Shown: positions 1-8,175, counted from the stretch's first letter. The stretch: 13,834 nucleotides of DNA from Russula earlei (GCA_025769875.1 JAGFNK010001172.1:1-13834); one strand, 5' to 3'. Program-made: numbers and translations. Notes: generated by a model not told the origin, from the letters alone.

Positions 1-7
1 CATTGAG

Positions 8-100
8 ATGATGGAGGAATGTGAGAGGGAAGAGGATCTGATGGAGGAAGATATGATTGCGCGGGCCATCGCAATGAGCATGCACCCCGAGGCGGAATCA
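8..100 (+). pseudogene. Unrecognised acidic coding segment upstream of the kinase fragment
   Basis: An open segment reads in frame into the histidine kinase fragment. It is strongly acidic (Glu/Asp-rich) and then gives EEDMIARAIAMSMHPEAE. The acidic run followed by an alternating Ala/Met/Ser helix resembles a ubiquitin-interacting motif, but one weak motif cannot identify a family. The last residues before the kinase part (Gly/Asp/Met around 95-109) may already belong to a HAMP linker. The true start lies left of the window or has been lost. I do not assign a function; it could be a piece of another gene fused to the kinase remnant. Confidence 0.3.
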
Positions 101-986
101 GACATGCGGGGCATGTGGAAGGTCAGTCGGACGATTGTGCACCACCTCATAAGCAGTGCGCTCATTGGGCATCCAAGTCTTGACCAACAACGTAAATTTG
201 ATGGCCATGACGTCTGTGGTGAAATGCTTGACCTCAAGGAAACCGTAAACGGGATGATGGAGAGCTTGAGTGTCTTCGCTGATGAGGTGACTCGAGTTGC
301 ACGCAAGATTGGAACGGAGGGTCGTCTGGGCGGCCAGGCAAACTTGACAAACGTCAGTGGATTGTGGAAGGTTTGTCCGTATCACGTCAAAGAACTTCCT
401 GGGACTGACATCACGGCTTTATCTGACCGCAGGACCTGACGGACTGTGTGAACGTGATGGCGGCTAACGTGAGTCGAACACAGGTGATTCTTTCCTTATC
501 AGCCTGTTTTTCTGATGGATGAGTGCAGTTGACTCTACAAGTCCAAACCATTGCTGTGGCTATGGTGAGTTGAGGTTCATACATGGTTTCCACTAGAATA
601 TGACGATGCTCTCTCAGACCGCCATGGCTCGAGGAGTTCTGACCCAAAAAGTGACTGGCGTATCTGTTTCTGGAGAAATCCTGCACCTAGTGAACACGAT
701 CAACGACATGATTGACCAGTTGGAATTCTTTGCCTTCGGAGGTTAAAAAGGTTGCGCAAGCATCTTCCTCTGAGCGGGCGATGAGGTAGGACTGTGCCGA
801 CCTCATGGCTGTGATGTTGGTACGGAAGGCAAATTGGGCGTGCAAGCTGAAGTCAGCAATGTTCAGAATCTGGCAAGAAATCACGTAGGTCATTCCCTCG
901 CCTCGTGTTGAGTCATTTGACGTCACCCTTTCTCTGTAAAGGAATGTCAGTCAACACGATGGCCGGCAATTTGACCACCCAAGTGG
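101..986 (+). pseudogene. Decayed group III (Nik1/Os-1 type) hybrid histidine kinase, HAMP-repeat part only
   Basis: In filamentous fungi, group III histidine kinases sense osmotic stress and act upstream of the HOG MAP-kinase pathway; their N-terminal half is a chain of about 90-residue HAMP units. Pieces of successive units are visible: GMWK (110-121), LTNNVNLMA (180-206), GEMLDLKETVNGMMESL (218-268), GTEGRLGGQANLTNVSGLWK (311-370), DLTDCVNVMAAN (433-468), LTLQVQTIAVAM (529-564), [19 protein letters not shown] (about 657-713), GTEGKLGVQAEVSNVQ (819-866), IWQEIT (868 on) and MSVNTMAGNLTTQV (944-985). GT-AG introns fit at 371-432, 469-528, 565-617 and 885-941, with a likely one at 122-177. 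Breaks include a deletion and frame change near 207, an in-frame TAA near 743, about 59 extra bases near 760-818 and small shifts at 867 and 943. Kinase, ATPase and receiver domains are absent. Family assignment is firm; function is lost. Confidence 0.88.
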
Positions 987-1344
987 GTGAGTCGTTGACT
1001 CTGCTGCCGCCCACTCCACTGCCACAGGGCCCATTATCCTTCAAGCCCAAGGCCAACACCTCGCTGCACCACACCGCGTTCGACTCGCTCTCGATCCGTG
1101 TCAACCCAAACCAACACAGAGCGAGATACAGCCCATCTCGATGCTCGCGACTGCCGAGCGCTACCTCTTGACATGGCTGCGCACGCGGCTGCTGTCAACT
1201 GCACGCCTGCTGCACGATGCGTACTGGGTGCTGAGGAGGAGCATTGGCAGCGAAGAGGGTGGCGATGGCAGCGGCAGCGCCACACCCAACGGTGGCACTC
1301 GCACTGGCGAGGGGCGGCGCGAGGGCAAGGTCTTCATCTTCAAT

Positions 1345-1371
1345 AATGGCAGCTTCACAATGGCAGCTTCA
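1345..1371 (+). repeat. 14-bp tandem duplication in the DUF155 remnant
   Basis: The 13-mer AATGGCAGCTTCA occurs at 1345-1357 and again at 1359-1371, a period of 14. Removing one unit puts the downstream block MCWGLSEEDAMQF (from 1371) back in the frame of the upstream block EGKVFIFNNGSF. The duplication is therefore a frameshifting lesion and not a natural repeat of the family. Confidence 0.85.
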
Positions 1372-2005
1372 TGTGTTGGGGCCTCTCGGAGGAGGACGCA
1401 ATGCAGTTCAGGAGGGACATGTTGTCGCCCACAAAGGCCAAAGTTGGTTCCTTCACTGAACCAGAGGCGGAGGAGCTGGAATTCACTACGGATCCCTCAC
1501 AGTGCGTAATTCGTGGGGTCTAATAAAACTCTTGACACACTCGTTCAATGTTTTCTTTTTTCCTTGTTCCAATGCAGGAAGACGCGACTGCAGGGAGACC
1601 TGATCATTGTCAGGGATGGTCCACAACCTCCCCACCTGGAAAACGTTCCCAATTTGTTGCTGCCGTCCGTGTTTCCCCCAGGAGACAGTCCTGGGGTGCT
1701 ATGCGTTCTCCCAAGCCCTGTCGCGCTCAACCGCTCTCTCTGCGCTCCAGGCTTCACTCAAGGACTACCTCTCCTCCATGTCCCTTCTGCTGGCTCTAGA
1801 GAAGACAGGAAAACCGGGCATGAGCTGATGCGCTCTCATCAAGAAGCTGGGCGAGCTGCTGCGCTTCCACCTCCAGTCATCAAGATGTGACCAGGAACTC
1901 ATGAGGGGATTTGTTGCTGCGAGACAGCTCTCTGGTCGACCTGAGTTGTCAGCGATTGGGGACGCCCTCATCCAACACTCGCATGCAACCAACATCAATT
2001 GTTAC

Positions 2006-2026
2006 AATAAATATCTATCTATCTGA
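2006..2026 (+). terminator. Possible poly(A) signal and ATCT microsatellite
   Basis: AATAAA at 2006-2011 is followed by three ATCT units and sits just after the last readable part of the DUF155 remnant. It may be the old 3' end of that gene, or chance in AT-rich sequence. Confidence 0.3.
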
Positions 2027-2171
2027 ATTCCAATGTGCTTGCTGCTTCAGTACACTTGGCAGGATGTAGATGAAAAATTGAACTAACGCAGAATCACTTT
2101 GAGGGGCCGGTACGGCGGTACAAGAGTTTTCAAAATGGATCTCAAGGAACTCAACCTCACAGCCCAAATTG

Positions 2172-2862
2172 GACGGCTCGGCTCACATCAGTAAACTGGC
2201 AGATTAGATTCCAGGTTTCCACTGGTTTCCATTGGTTTCCAGGTTTCTGGGAACTTGAAACCCAGAAACTCAGAAACCTATACTACTCAACTCAGATCTA
2301 CCATTATTCACACACAAGCATTACTGGCAACCATTACAAGTCCTTCTCAGCCATGTAGATCATGTGAGCAAGAGGTGCTGGAAGGCCATCCTGGAGCATG
2401 GCAATGACAATGATGCTGTAGATCAGTCAATGCTATCTGCCTGTTGTGAAGACTTGTACATTCCACAAAGCCCTTAGAATAGTGTTTTATTAGGGCTCAC
2501 ATTTGATTACTTGCCTTTCCACATAGATTCTATGCCTTCATGTCTAATTCCTATCTTGCAGCACCATTAGAAATTGTATATTATAGGACCTAGATCTGAA
2601 GTTACATAGGTTCCAGTAGGTTTCCTAGGTTTCCATCCCAGATTGTCTGGCCAGGTTTCCAAGGAAATGGACCTGGGTTTCCAAGTGTCTAACTCTCCAG
2701 GTTTTAGCTGGTTTTTGGTGGTTTTTGGTGGTTTCTCAACTTGAGAAACCTCTGGAAACTGAGAGGCACAATTACTGATGCAAGCCGAAGCCATGGCTTG
2801 GCTCGGTCCGGCTCACCCAATCTGGCCAAGCCGCTGGTGAGCCAAACCGAACCGGGCCGAGC
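2172..2862. mobile_element. GGTTTCC-rich segment, possible non-autonomous DNA transposon
   Basis: The segment starts with GACGGCTCGGC (2172-2182) and its reverse complement is at 2856-2866, an 11-bp inverted pair. Inside each end, GGTTTCC-type motifs cluster (2210-2280 and 2605-2765), on both strands. Two hairpins lie in these clusters: GTTTCTGGG/CCCAGAAAC (2243-2251 with 2261-2269) and a perfect GGTTTCTCAA/TTGAGAAACC (2730-2739 with 2741-2750). Short inverted termini plus subterminal repeats are typical of hAT-like and other DNA transposons. I found no matching 8-bp target duplication, so both class and borders are uncertain. The right end abuts the LTR-like sequence at 2863. Confidence 0.4.
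2283..2477 (+). pseudogene. Unrecognised coding-like segment inside the GGTTTCC-rich element
   Basis: An open frame runs through this stretch to a TAG at 2475-2477 with no ATG at its head. It gives plausible protein, e.g. THKHYWQPLQVLLSHVDHVS and CWKAILEHGNDNDAVDQSML, rich in His, Trp and Leu with balanced charge, unlike the biased reading of the repeats around it. It may be a shred of a transposase or of a captured gene; I do not recognise the family. The conserved-looking reading ends cleanly after CEDLYIPQSP. Confidence 0.3.
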
Positions 2863-3294
2863 CGTCACAGCACTACCCCTCGCTACCGACCACGCACGCA
2901 CGCCACCCGGCACACGCGACGCGTTCGCGTCTCAGCCTCGATTGCCTCGCCCGATCTCGAATCCCCTTTCAAGGGCTCTAACTCCCTTTCATCCTTTCAT
3001 CGTATCTCCCTTTAGCACCCCCTTTATGTATATAAGAACACTAGCTACTCTGTAACAAGTCAGTGAATAAAGTCCTCCCTTAAAGTCTCTAGTGTCAGTC
3101 AGTCAGTCCGAAAACGACCACGCGCGAGTCATCTCGCCTCTCTTCCCTTCTCCCCTTTTCTCCCTCTCCTCTCCCCTTGCTCTTGGCTCGAAGACTACCG
3201 CCTCGGATCACCGTCCAGTCGCATGAACTCAGCGCGCCCCGGACTGGCTCCCTTCACCCGGTTGCCGGTCCGACCAAGTCCCGGACCCGTGACA
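2863..3294 (+). mobile_element. LTR-like sequence, third family (C)
   Basis: The right end is CCCGTGACA (3286-3294) and the left end may be CGTCACAG at 2863, a one-base variant of the TGTCA start seen in the other LTRs here. Inside lie TATATAA (3029-3035), AATAAA (3066-3071), a short (GTCA)n run near 3095-3109, a long C/T tract (about 3128-3185) and a GC-rich end. This order matches a basidiomycete Gypsy LTR in plus orientation. No 5-bp target duplication is visible (CGAGC left, TCTAC right), so it may be truncated at the left or have lost its partner. Confidence 0.5.
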
Positions 3295-3986
3295 TCTACA
3301 GACTGGAAACATCTTCCTGATGATCACACTTGCATCAGTCCCCATATCTCACCATCCTCAATCTACAGATGAGCCTGTTCCTGGATTGTGACATGAAGCT
3401 TGCTCCAGACCAAACATCTCTGCTCTACACTACCCATTCGAGTGAGCTCTCCAGTCTTACTCGCGAATACTGAAGATGGTCCCCTACCCCCTGCCTTGGT
3501 GCAAGAACCCAGAAGATAACGAAATAATTCTGCTGCGTAGTTGGAAAAGATTGTCAATCTCCTGGGGGAGCTACACATTGATGATACAATAGACAAATGA
3601 TGAAGCTTCGATGAAGTTGGGACCCGGGCCTGTCAGTGACAAGAGACCGCGGTCCTCAGTCATGATGCCATCAACATCACCTGTCATGCTACCTCATGGT
3701 TCGAACCTTCTTACAGAAATCTGGTCCCATCCAATACCTTGGATATGGATATTGTTTCTCAAATTCCCCGCCGGACTCCAGTATTTTGACGTGCGGATAA
3801 TCCCGTGCAACATGGGGTACCCGGTGACTTGAACGCCAACCCCTCGTTTTCTTTCAAGGTCAAGCTCTCCAGCTTAAGACTGCGTCCAAGTCGGTTGTCA
3901 TTGCGCCGGCAACATTCTATCGCTGTCGGCAGAGACTCGAGACCTACCCATACGATATAAATGTCCGGCTACCATGTTCCACAAGT
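3295..3986. other. No recognisable gene
   Basis: The stretch has short open frames on both strands, none with a motif I know and none with clear exon-intron structure. If the upstream LTR is a 5' LTR this could be its degraded internal region, but I see no gag or pol motif. Composition is moderate in GC and not CpG-depleted like the Gypsy internal region further right. Confidence 0.4.
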
Positions 3987-4137
3987 CATCAGGAAAAGCC
4001 TCACATGCTAGCGAAATGATTACAGGTGCTAGCGAGTGCTAGCGAGATGTTAGCCGGAAAACGTCAAAAATAATCATGTTGCTGGTTTCACATTATCACT
4101 CGCTGGTACCCACTAGCACATCAGGTTTTTCCTGATG
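3987..4137. repeat. MITE-like inverted repeat with GCTAGCG motifs
   Basis: The left arm starting CATCAGGAAAAGCCT (3987) and running to about 4013 is inverted at about 4111-4137, ending CACATCAGGTTTTTCCTGATG; about 22 of 27 positions agree by eye. The right arm contains its own hairpin CATCAGG-TTTTT-CCTGATG (4119-4137). GCTAGCG occurs at about 4008, 4028 and 4038, and again outside at 4149. At about 150 bp with terminal inverted repeats it resembles a MITE. I see no target-site duplication. It lies about 100 bp upstream of a TATA box. Confidence 0.45.
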
Positions 4138-4234
4138 CGTCGCACTTCGCTAGCGCTGGAGCATTCTCTGATGTCACTCATGGCGACCTGTGAAAACTGT
4201 AACGGGCAGAGGAGACTCGACAAGGCGCTCTGCG

Positions 4235-4242
4235 TATATAAA
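4235..4242 (+). promoter_or_regulatory. TATA box of the small secreted-protein-like gene
   Basis: TATATAAA stands 160 bp upstream of the ATG at 4403. Between them is a C/T-rich leader, as is common in strongly expressed basidiomycete genes, and the ATG has the good context CACAATGC. The position relative to the signal-peptide ORF makes this a credible polymerase II promoter. Confidence 0.55.
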
Positions 4243-4402
4243 TGCCCAATGCCTGCAGGTCCAGTTCTCTCCAGCAGCGCTCACATTCCCTCTCTACTAC
4301 TAGGTACTGGTTACCGACACTCGTTCTACATTCTCTACGCCGCCGCCTTCTTCATACATCCACCGTCACTTTCACAACTTCATTTTATTCGACGATCCCA
4401 CA

Positions 4403-4522
4403 ATGCGCACGTCGTCTGTTTTTGCCATTTTCTGTCTCGTCGTTGGCATCGTCCCGACGCTCGCGCTTCCCAATCCAAGGCACGTCCACCTTCTGCAAGT
4501 TTTATTGCATCCCCGCCGGTGA
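4403..4522 (+). CDS. Small ORF with signal peptide (secreted-protein-like, possibly first exon or broken)
   Basis: The 39-codon frame begins MRTSSVFAIFCLVVGIVP and continues TLALPNPR, a textbook secretory signal peptide: one Arg, a hydrophobic core of about 15 residues and an Ala-Leu-type cleavage region near residue 21-22. It then reads HVHLLQVLLHPRR and stops at TGA 4520-4522. Two other frames are also open past the signal: one gives FCKFYCIPAGEVDLTLQISG (4488-4550) and one a Pro/Glu/Arg-rich tail to about 4750. A single-base shift or an unseen intron could therefore extend the protein. No standard intron of 45 bp or more fits neatly. Known basidiomycete genomes carry many small secreted proteins with this kind of N-terminus; mature function cannot be read. 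Signal peptide confidence is high, gene model confidence low. Confidence 0.5.
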   Translation: MRTSSVFAIFCLVVGIVPTLALPNPRHVHLLQVLLHPRR

Positions 4523-4920
4523 GGTTGACCTTACCTTGCAGATTTCCGGAAGAGGAGCCCCCTGTAGATGGGCATGAAGGCGATAGGACGCCCGTCACCG
4601 CCCCCCAAGGGGCGCCGCCTGCTGGGCAGGAGGAGCGCCGTGGTAGGCAGATGAGCCGTGATCGGCTGCCTCCGGACGGACGGCGTGAGCACGCGCGGTC
4701 GCGTCGTGTTGGAAGTCCTGATCTTGGGAACAGTGGTGGGAGAGCATGACGGAATAGGCATGCAATCTCACACACTTACCCGACCCCAACTGATTTGGTT
4801 CACTTCCCAGGTGGTTGACTCCGCGATATGTTCGAACACCTTGACGCGTGGGTCAACGGAGAACTCGCCACCTCACAGAGGTAGCAGATACTCAACTCAA
4901 GATGCGTCTGGATAATTTGG
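4523..4920. other. GC- and CpG-rich stretch, coding-like but unresolved
   Basis: From about 4545 to 4720 the sequence is very GC- and CpG-rich and open in several frames on both strands, so ORF length is not informative. A possible acceptor CTTCCCAG (ends 4811) precedes a short reading MFEHLDAWVNGELATSQR ending at a TAG (about 4880). It may be later exons of the gene starting at 4403, or a separate decayed gene. I recognise no domain. Confidence 0.3.
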
Positions 4921-5658
4921 ATGTTGGATGTGTCGTTCCGAAGACTGTGATGACTCGTTCACTGTTCTAATTTAATATCTTGACAACAATTCACATCATT
5001 ATCGTGGTGCAGATAAACTGAGACTGAACGATAGTGAGTCAAGAGGCGGCATGTGACACTGACACTTCTTAGTGATCAATAAGGATGATGTTGGACGTGC
5101 AGCCACTAAGTGCCACCCAAATGGACAATCCAGATCATAATGTGTAAATAATTCAAATTAGTTATCATCAAGGGGGTCGCAGAACGGGCATTTCACATAT
5201 ACAGTTGGGAACTTCTGTTTCAGCATGGAATTGCCCCCCCCCTCCTTCTATATATGGTAATTTCACATCACATGTTAGATCACATGTTCACTCAAGAAAT
5301 TGTATTTTCTCATGAATATCATGTATGGCACTGTTTACTGCACAAGGCTTCCAGCTCATCCAGAATAGCTTCAACCTTCAAACATGCTACCCTTCAAACC
5401 ACACCACATCACAAAGTACCCAATGAACACTAAAAGGCCATCAAGTCCATATTGACCCTGTTGCAACATTCTCTTCACTGTGGCATGCATTGCATCCTCT
5501 CCCCACCTGAATGCTCTCTTCATCATGTAAGGTGTGTGAGTCCACTGACTGGGAAACTCACACAACTTGTACCTGCACCTGTGCACCATGTGACCATGCC
5601 ATGTGTCCTCCCTTCACCTTTCATCACCTTTCCCCCCTTTCCTCCAACTGTTGTTGCT
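4921..5658. other. AT-rich stretch without recognisable gene
   Basis: I see only short frames, a C9 run near 5236 and small direct repeats (TCACATCACATGTTAGATCACATGTT region, 5261-5289). CpG becomes rare in the second half, so it may be old repeat DNA. The right end is the insertion site of solo LTR B1. Confidence 0.4.
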
Positions 5659-5663
5659 CCTTC

Positions 5664-6139
5664 TGTCACCAAATGGGGGTGGTGTCACTGACAAATCTGT
5701 TTGCACATGAAACAAGCATAGGGAAGTCAAGCAAGACAATGAGTTCTCATGAGAATTGAGGATCTTGGTGACAACACAGCAGAGGCTAGTGTGTAACGTG
5801 GAGTGGGGAAACTATTGATAAGTCTTCACATCTGGAAGACTTAGCAATACAGAAGTTTTCAGACAGGGAGCTGAAGAGCTCAGAGAGGGACAGTTTCCAA
5901 GGCATTCAACCAGTATATTTTACAGGAGAACAAGCCTAAGGCTTGTTCTCTTCAACAGGACAGCTTATATACATCTAGATACTATATCAAATAGTACCTG
6001 CAGGACACAATGAGTTGTATACAAGGCGATTGGGGGCTGGGCATGAGGAACAGTCACTGCAAACATGAGTCAGATGTGAGGTATGTCTGGGTAGGCTATC
6101 CCAGTTGCCAGTCTAGTCTGAAGTACTGGTTCTGTGACA
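5664..6139 (-). mobile_element. Solo LTR B1 (Gypsy B family)
   Basis: On the plus strand it starts TGTCACCAAATG and ends GGTTCTGTGACA, so it has TGTCA/TGACA ends, and it is flanked by CCTTC on both sides (5659-5663 and 6140-6144), a perfect 5-bp target-site duplication. Read on the minus strand it matches the 5' LTR at 7942-9410: the start TGTCACAGAACCAGTACT, the TATA box (TATATAA, 5965-5971), the hairpin at 5926-5950, AAGTCTTCCAGATG and the tail GACACCACCCCCATTTGGTGACA. Matching stops exactly at the terminal ACA, which fixes the LTR border. Length is 476 bp. It is the scar of an element lost by LTR-LTR recombination. Confidence 0.92.
5926..5950 (-). promoter_or_regulatory. Perfect hairpin just downstream of the B1 TATA box
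   Basis: GAGAACAAGCCT and AGGCTTGTTCTC pair over 12 bp around one central base. It starts 21 bases downstream of the TATA box start on the minus strand, so it spans the expected transcription start. The same structure, with 11-bp arms, is at 8151-8175 in B2. Confidence 0.6.
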
Positions 6140-6890
6140 CCTTCCCTCTCCTTCTCTTTCCATCTCACACACTCCTCTCAATGTTATCCCCTCACATTCC
6201 CCACTCTGCACCCGAGAACTGTGACAATGGCTCAAGTCAATTGCCATTGACATCACCCACCTTGCCACCCAATGCCTCATGCTCTCTCCCCTGCATCTAT
6301 CCCCTGTGCCACTAGCTGTCATGAACCATTTCCCAGAGAGGGCCCTTGAAGGACCCTTCCTTATGAGAGGAAACCCAGCCTCTATGGTGTCACCCTGTTC
6401 ACACAGACAAAAGGGGTGAGTAGAGGTGTCCACAATATCATGTGTGCGTTGTTGCATGAGCAATTCTTGGCACAATCGACATACAGCAAGCCCCCCTTAA
6501 TGGCAACCCTTTTAGCAATAAAGGACAGTATTATAGCCTCCCTAAGGACCCTTTAGGACTGACTCTAAGTGCTCTACAATAGGCACCAACACAATACTAA
6601 AAGACCCTACAATGCGTTATTAGACTAGCTCTAATAACTATAGAATGAACTATAAAGCAATACTAAGGACCTTAATAGAAGTATTAGGGTCAACTCTAAG
6701 GACCCTAATAGAACTATATAAGAGGCCTTATAGACAACTCTATTCCCTGAACCAAACTACAAGTCCTCAAATGACCGGCCCTAAACTAATTAACAGCAAA
6801 TGAATCAGGTGCTTTGCACGTGTACTAAAGCAGTGAACACATGGACAGTAAAGGCTCTTACTCATCAATAGAAGCCTTCTAACTCAGCAG

Positions 6891-6922
6891 CTTACTGAGC
6901 ATGACTGGGCATGCTCAGTAAG
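6891..6922. repeat. 13-bp perfect hairpin in A1 U3
   Basis: CTTACTGAGCATG and CATGCTCAGTAAG flank a 6-base loop. The hairpin is kept in A2 (8729-8760) and A3 (13486-13517), about 115 bp upstream of the TATA box, which hints at a conserved regulatory element of family A. Confidence 0.7.
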
Positions 6923-7005
6923 CATACTCCAACTTCTTACTCATCTATCTATTATGCTTGATAACAAGGTTATGACTTGTTCCCTACTTAGCAGTTCTCT
7001 TGTAG

Positions 7006-7049
7006 TATATAAGCGCTCAATAAAGTAGCGGACAGTCTTCAGACTGTCC
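7006..7049 (+). promoter_or_regulatory. LTR A1 core promoter, poly(A) signal and R hairpin
   Basis: TATATAAG (7006-7013) is followed by AATAAAG (7019-7025) and the near-palindrome GGACAGTCT-TC-AGACTGTCC (7030-7049). A start about 30 bp after the TATA box and cleavage 10-25 bp after AATAAA both fall on the hairpin, so R would be very short and largely the hairpin itself. This is inference from spacing; A2 keeps the same arrangement on the other strand. Confidence 0.6.
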
Positions 7050-7287
7050 ATTTGTTTATGGCACTCTCTATCCCTGGGATACTCCTTTAAGGACCATCCC
7101 CTTGTGACCATGCTGGCTTCTTCCCTGCATACCTGCTTGACTCTACCAGTAACTGTACCTCTTTGGTACTTGGTACTGCTTTGGACTCTACTCCTTGCCC
7201 ACGCTGTCTTAGATGTCTATCAACTTGTCTTCGAGCTTACTCCTCACTCTTGAACTGGATAGTTCAACAGTGAGTCTTGACACTAGC

Positions 7288-7941
7288 CTCCTTTACCCAC
7301 CACATTCTTTCCCCTTTGTCATTATGTTCTCACCCTGTGTGACCAACTCTCAAGCATCATCCTCACCCCTGCCACATGTACAGACATGTATGATGCACAT
7401 GCATTGTCATTATCACCTCATCTGAGGGCTCACTGCCCATAGCATGTTTCCCCTATGTCATTGCCACACCACCTCACACTCTCAAACTTGCATTATGAAG
7501 AATAGGACTTGAGTGCAGATTGTCTTCCAATTCATCTTAGCTACAAGGCCCAATAGCTATGGTTTCAAATATGAGTCCTTCATAGCTCAGTGAATTGAAT
7601 CACCAGTTCTGGCTTCCTTGTGTCCTCATTATTGCTAAGTCTGTCTGAAGAACACTTTGACTCCTTCAAGATCTTTTCCTTCAAGAACACATGCACATAC
7701 ACATCTGGTCTTGCAGGCATGCTTCTAACACATCAAGCTCATTGCCTTTGAGACATCAAGCCTTGCATCTCAACTCTTGCTTGCTCCCCTCTCAGTTTCT
7801 TCCCTTTCCATACCTGCACTTGGATCAAGTCACATGGATTCTGCATGCCCATTGGTGGTGCAATACAATCAGGTTCAGCACCTCTTCCCAGTTGTTTTAT
7901 TATTAGGTGTTAACTGTCGACATTTGCAAGAAGGCAGCCCA
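7288..7941. other. Spacer between A1 and B2, no recognisable gene
   Basis: Sequence is AT- and pyrimidine-rich with few CpG. Joining it to 6145-6311 restores the site before A1 inserted. Short frames show no known motif. It is probably older, unclassified repeat DNA. Confidence 0.45.
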
Positions 7942-8150
7942 TGTCACAGGAACCAGTACTATAAACCAGACCAGCAACCATATCAGCCTACCTGGACATG
8001 ACTCATGTTTACCTCATTCCATATGACTTGTTATCTCTGACTTGTGTACACCATGACTCCTTAGCATGTCCAGCCCCCAATCACCTTGCTTCTGCCTCAA
8101 GGATACTATTTGATATGGTGACCCATATGTATATAAACCTGTCTAAGGCA

Positions 8151-8175
8151 GAGAACAAGCTCAAAGCTTGTTCTC
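8151..8175 (+). promoter_or_regulatory. Hairpin downstream of the B2 TATA box
   Basis: GAGAACAAGCT and AGCTTGTTCTC form 11-bp arms around CAA. Its distance from the TATA box (21 bases) is the same as in B1. The stem differs from B1 at the tip, but pairing is kept. Confidence 0.6.

Larger units (their letters stand above)
1028..2026 (+). pseudogene. Decayed DUF155 family gene (Rmd1/Mrx10/RMND1-like)
   Basis: DUF155 proteins are largely mitochondrial proteins of fungi and animals. Blocks recalling the family: FKPKANTS (about 1040), ISMLATAERY then LLHDAYWVL (1135-1230), EGKVFIFNNGSF (about 1321-1356), MCWGLSEEDAMQF (1371-1409), EPEAEELEFTTDP, an intron at 1502-1577 that keeps phase, TRLQGDLIIV (1582-1611), YAFSQALSRSTALSALQASLKDYLSS, EKTGKPGMS and ALIKKLGELLRF. 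Lesions: a frame change near 1110-1122, a 14-bp tandem duplication at 1345-1371, one extra C in the run at 1675-1679, and a TGA (1826-1828) where Arg is common in relatives. After about 1855 the reading is open to 2026 but no longer resembles DUF155, so the C-terminal part, including the membrane anchor, seems replaced. Base composition is CpG-rich like the kinase fragment. Family call rests on recalled motifs; a profile search would settle it. Confidence 0.68.
6317..7282 (+). mobile_element. Solo LTR A1 (LTR family A)
   Basis: It starts TGTCATGAACC and ends AGTCTTGACA and is flanked by CTAGC on both sides (6312-6316 and 7283-7287), a perfect 5-bp target-site duplication. Length is 966 bp. 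It is matched over its whole length, in inverted orientation, by A2 (8368-9334) at more than nine in ten bases by eye. The left half (6530-6730) holds degenerate repeats of an ACTAAGGACCCTAATAGAA-like unit. TATATAAG (7006-7013), AATAAAG (7019-7025) and a 20-base hairpin (7030-7049) mark the U3/R region and give plus orientation. The internal region is not present, so the superfamily is inferred (TGTCA/TGACA ends and 5-bp duplication suit Gypsy). Confidence 0.93.

Noticed and set aside
1034..1358. Long minus-strand and alternative plus-strand frames over the DUF155 remnant
   Set aside because: They are shadows of the CpG-rich DUF155 coding sequence; only the plus-strand reading shows family motifs and a phase-preserving intron.
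4380..4775. 131-residue minus-strand frame over the GC-rich stretch
   Set aside because: High GC leaves several frames open on both strands here; no motif or promoter supports the minus-strand reading, while the plus strand has a TATA box and signal peptide.
6113..6475. 120-residue minus-strand frame sharing protein similarity with a plus-strand frame at 9161-9481
   Set aside because: Both frames lie in the two inverted copies of LTR A; the shared peptide reflects the repeat, not a gene.
7583..7596. TAGCTCAGTGAATTG resembling a tRNA A box
   Set aside because: No B box at the right distance downstream and no cloverleaf; the GGTTTCAAATA upstream is on the wrong side.
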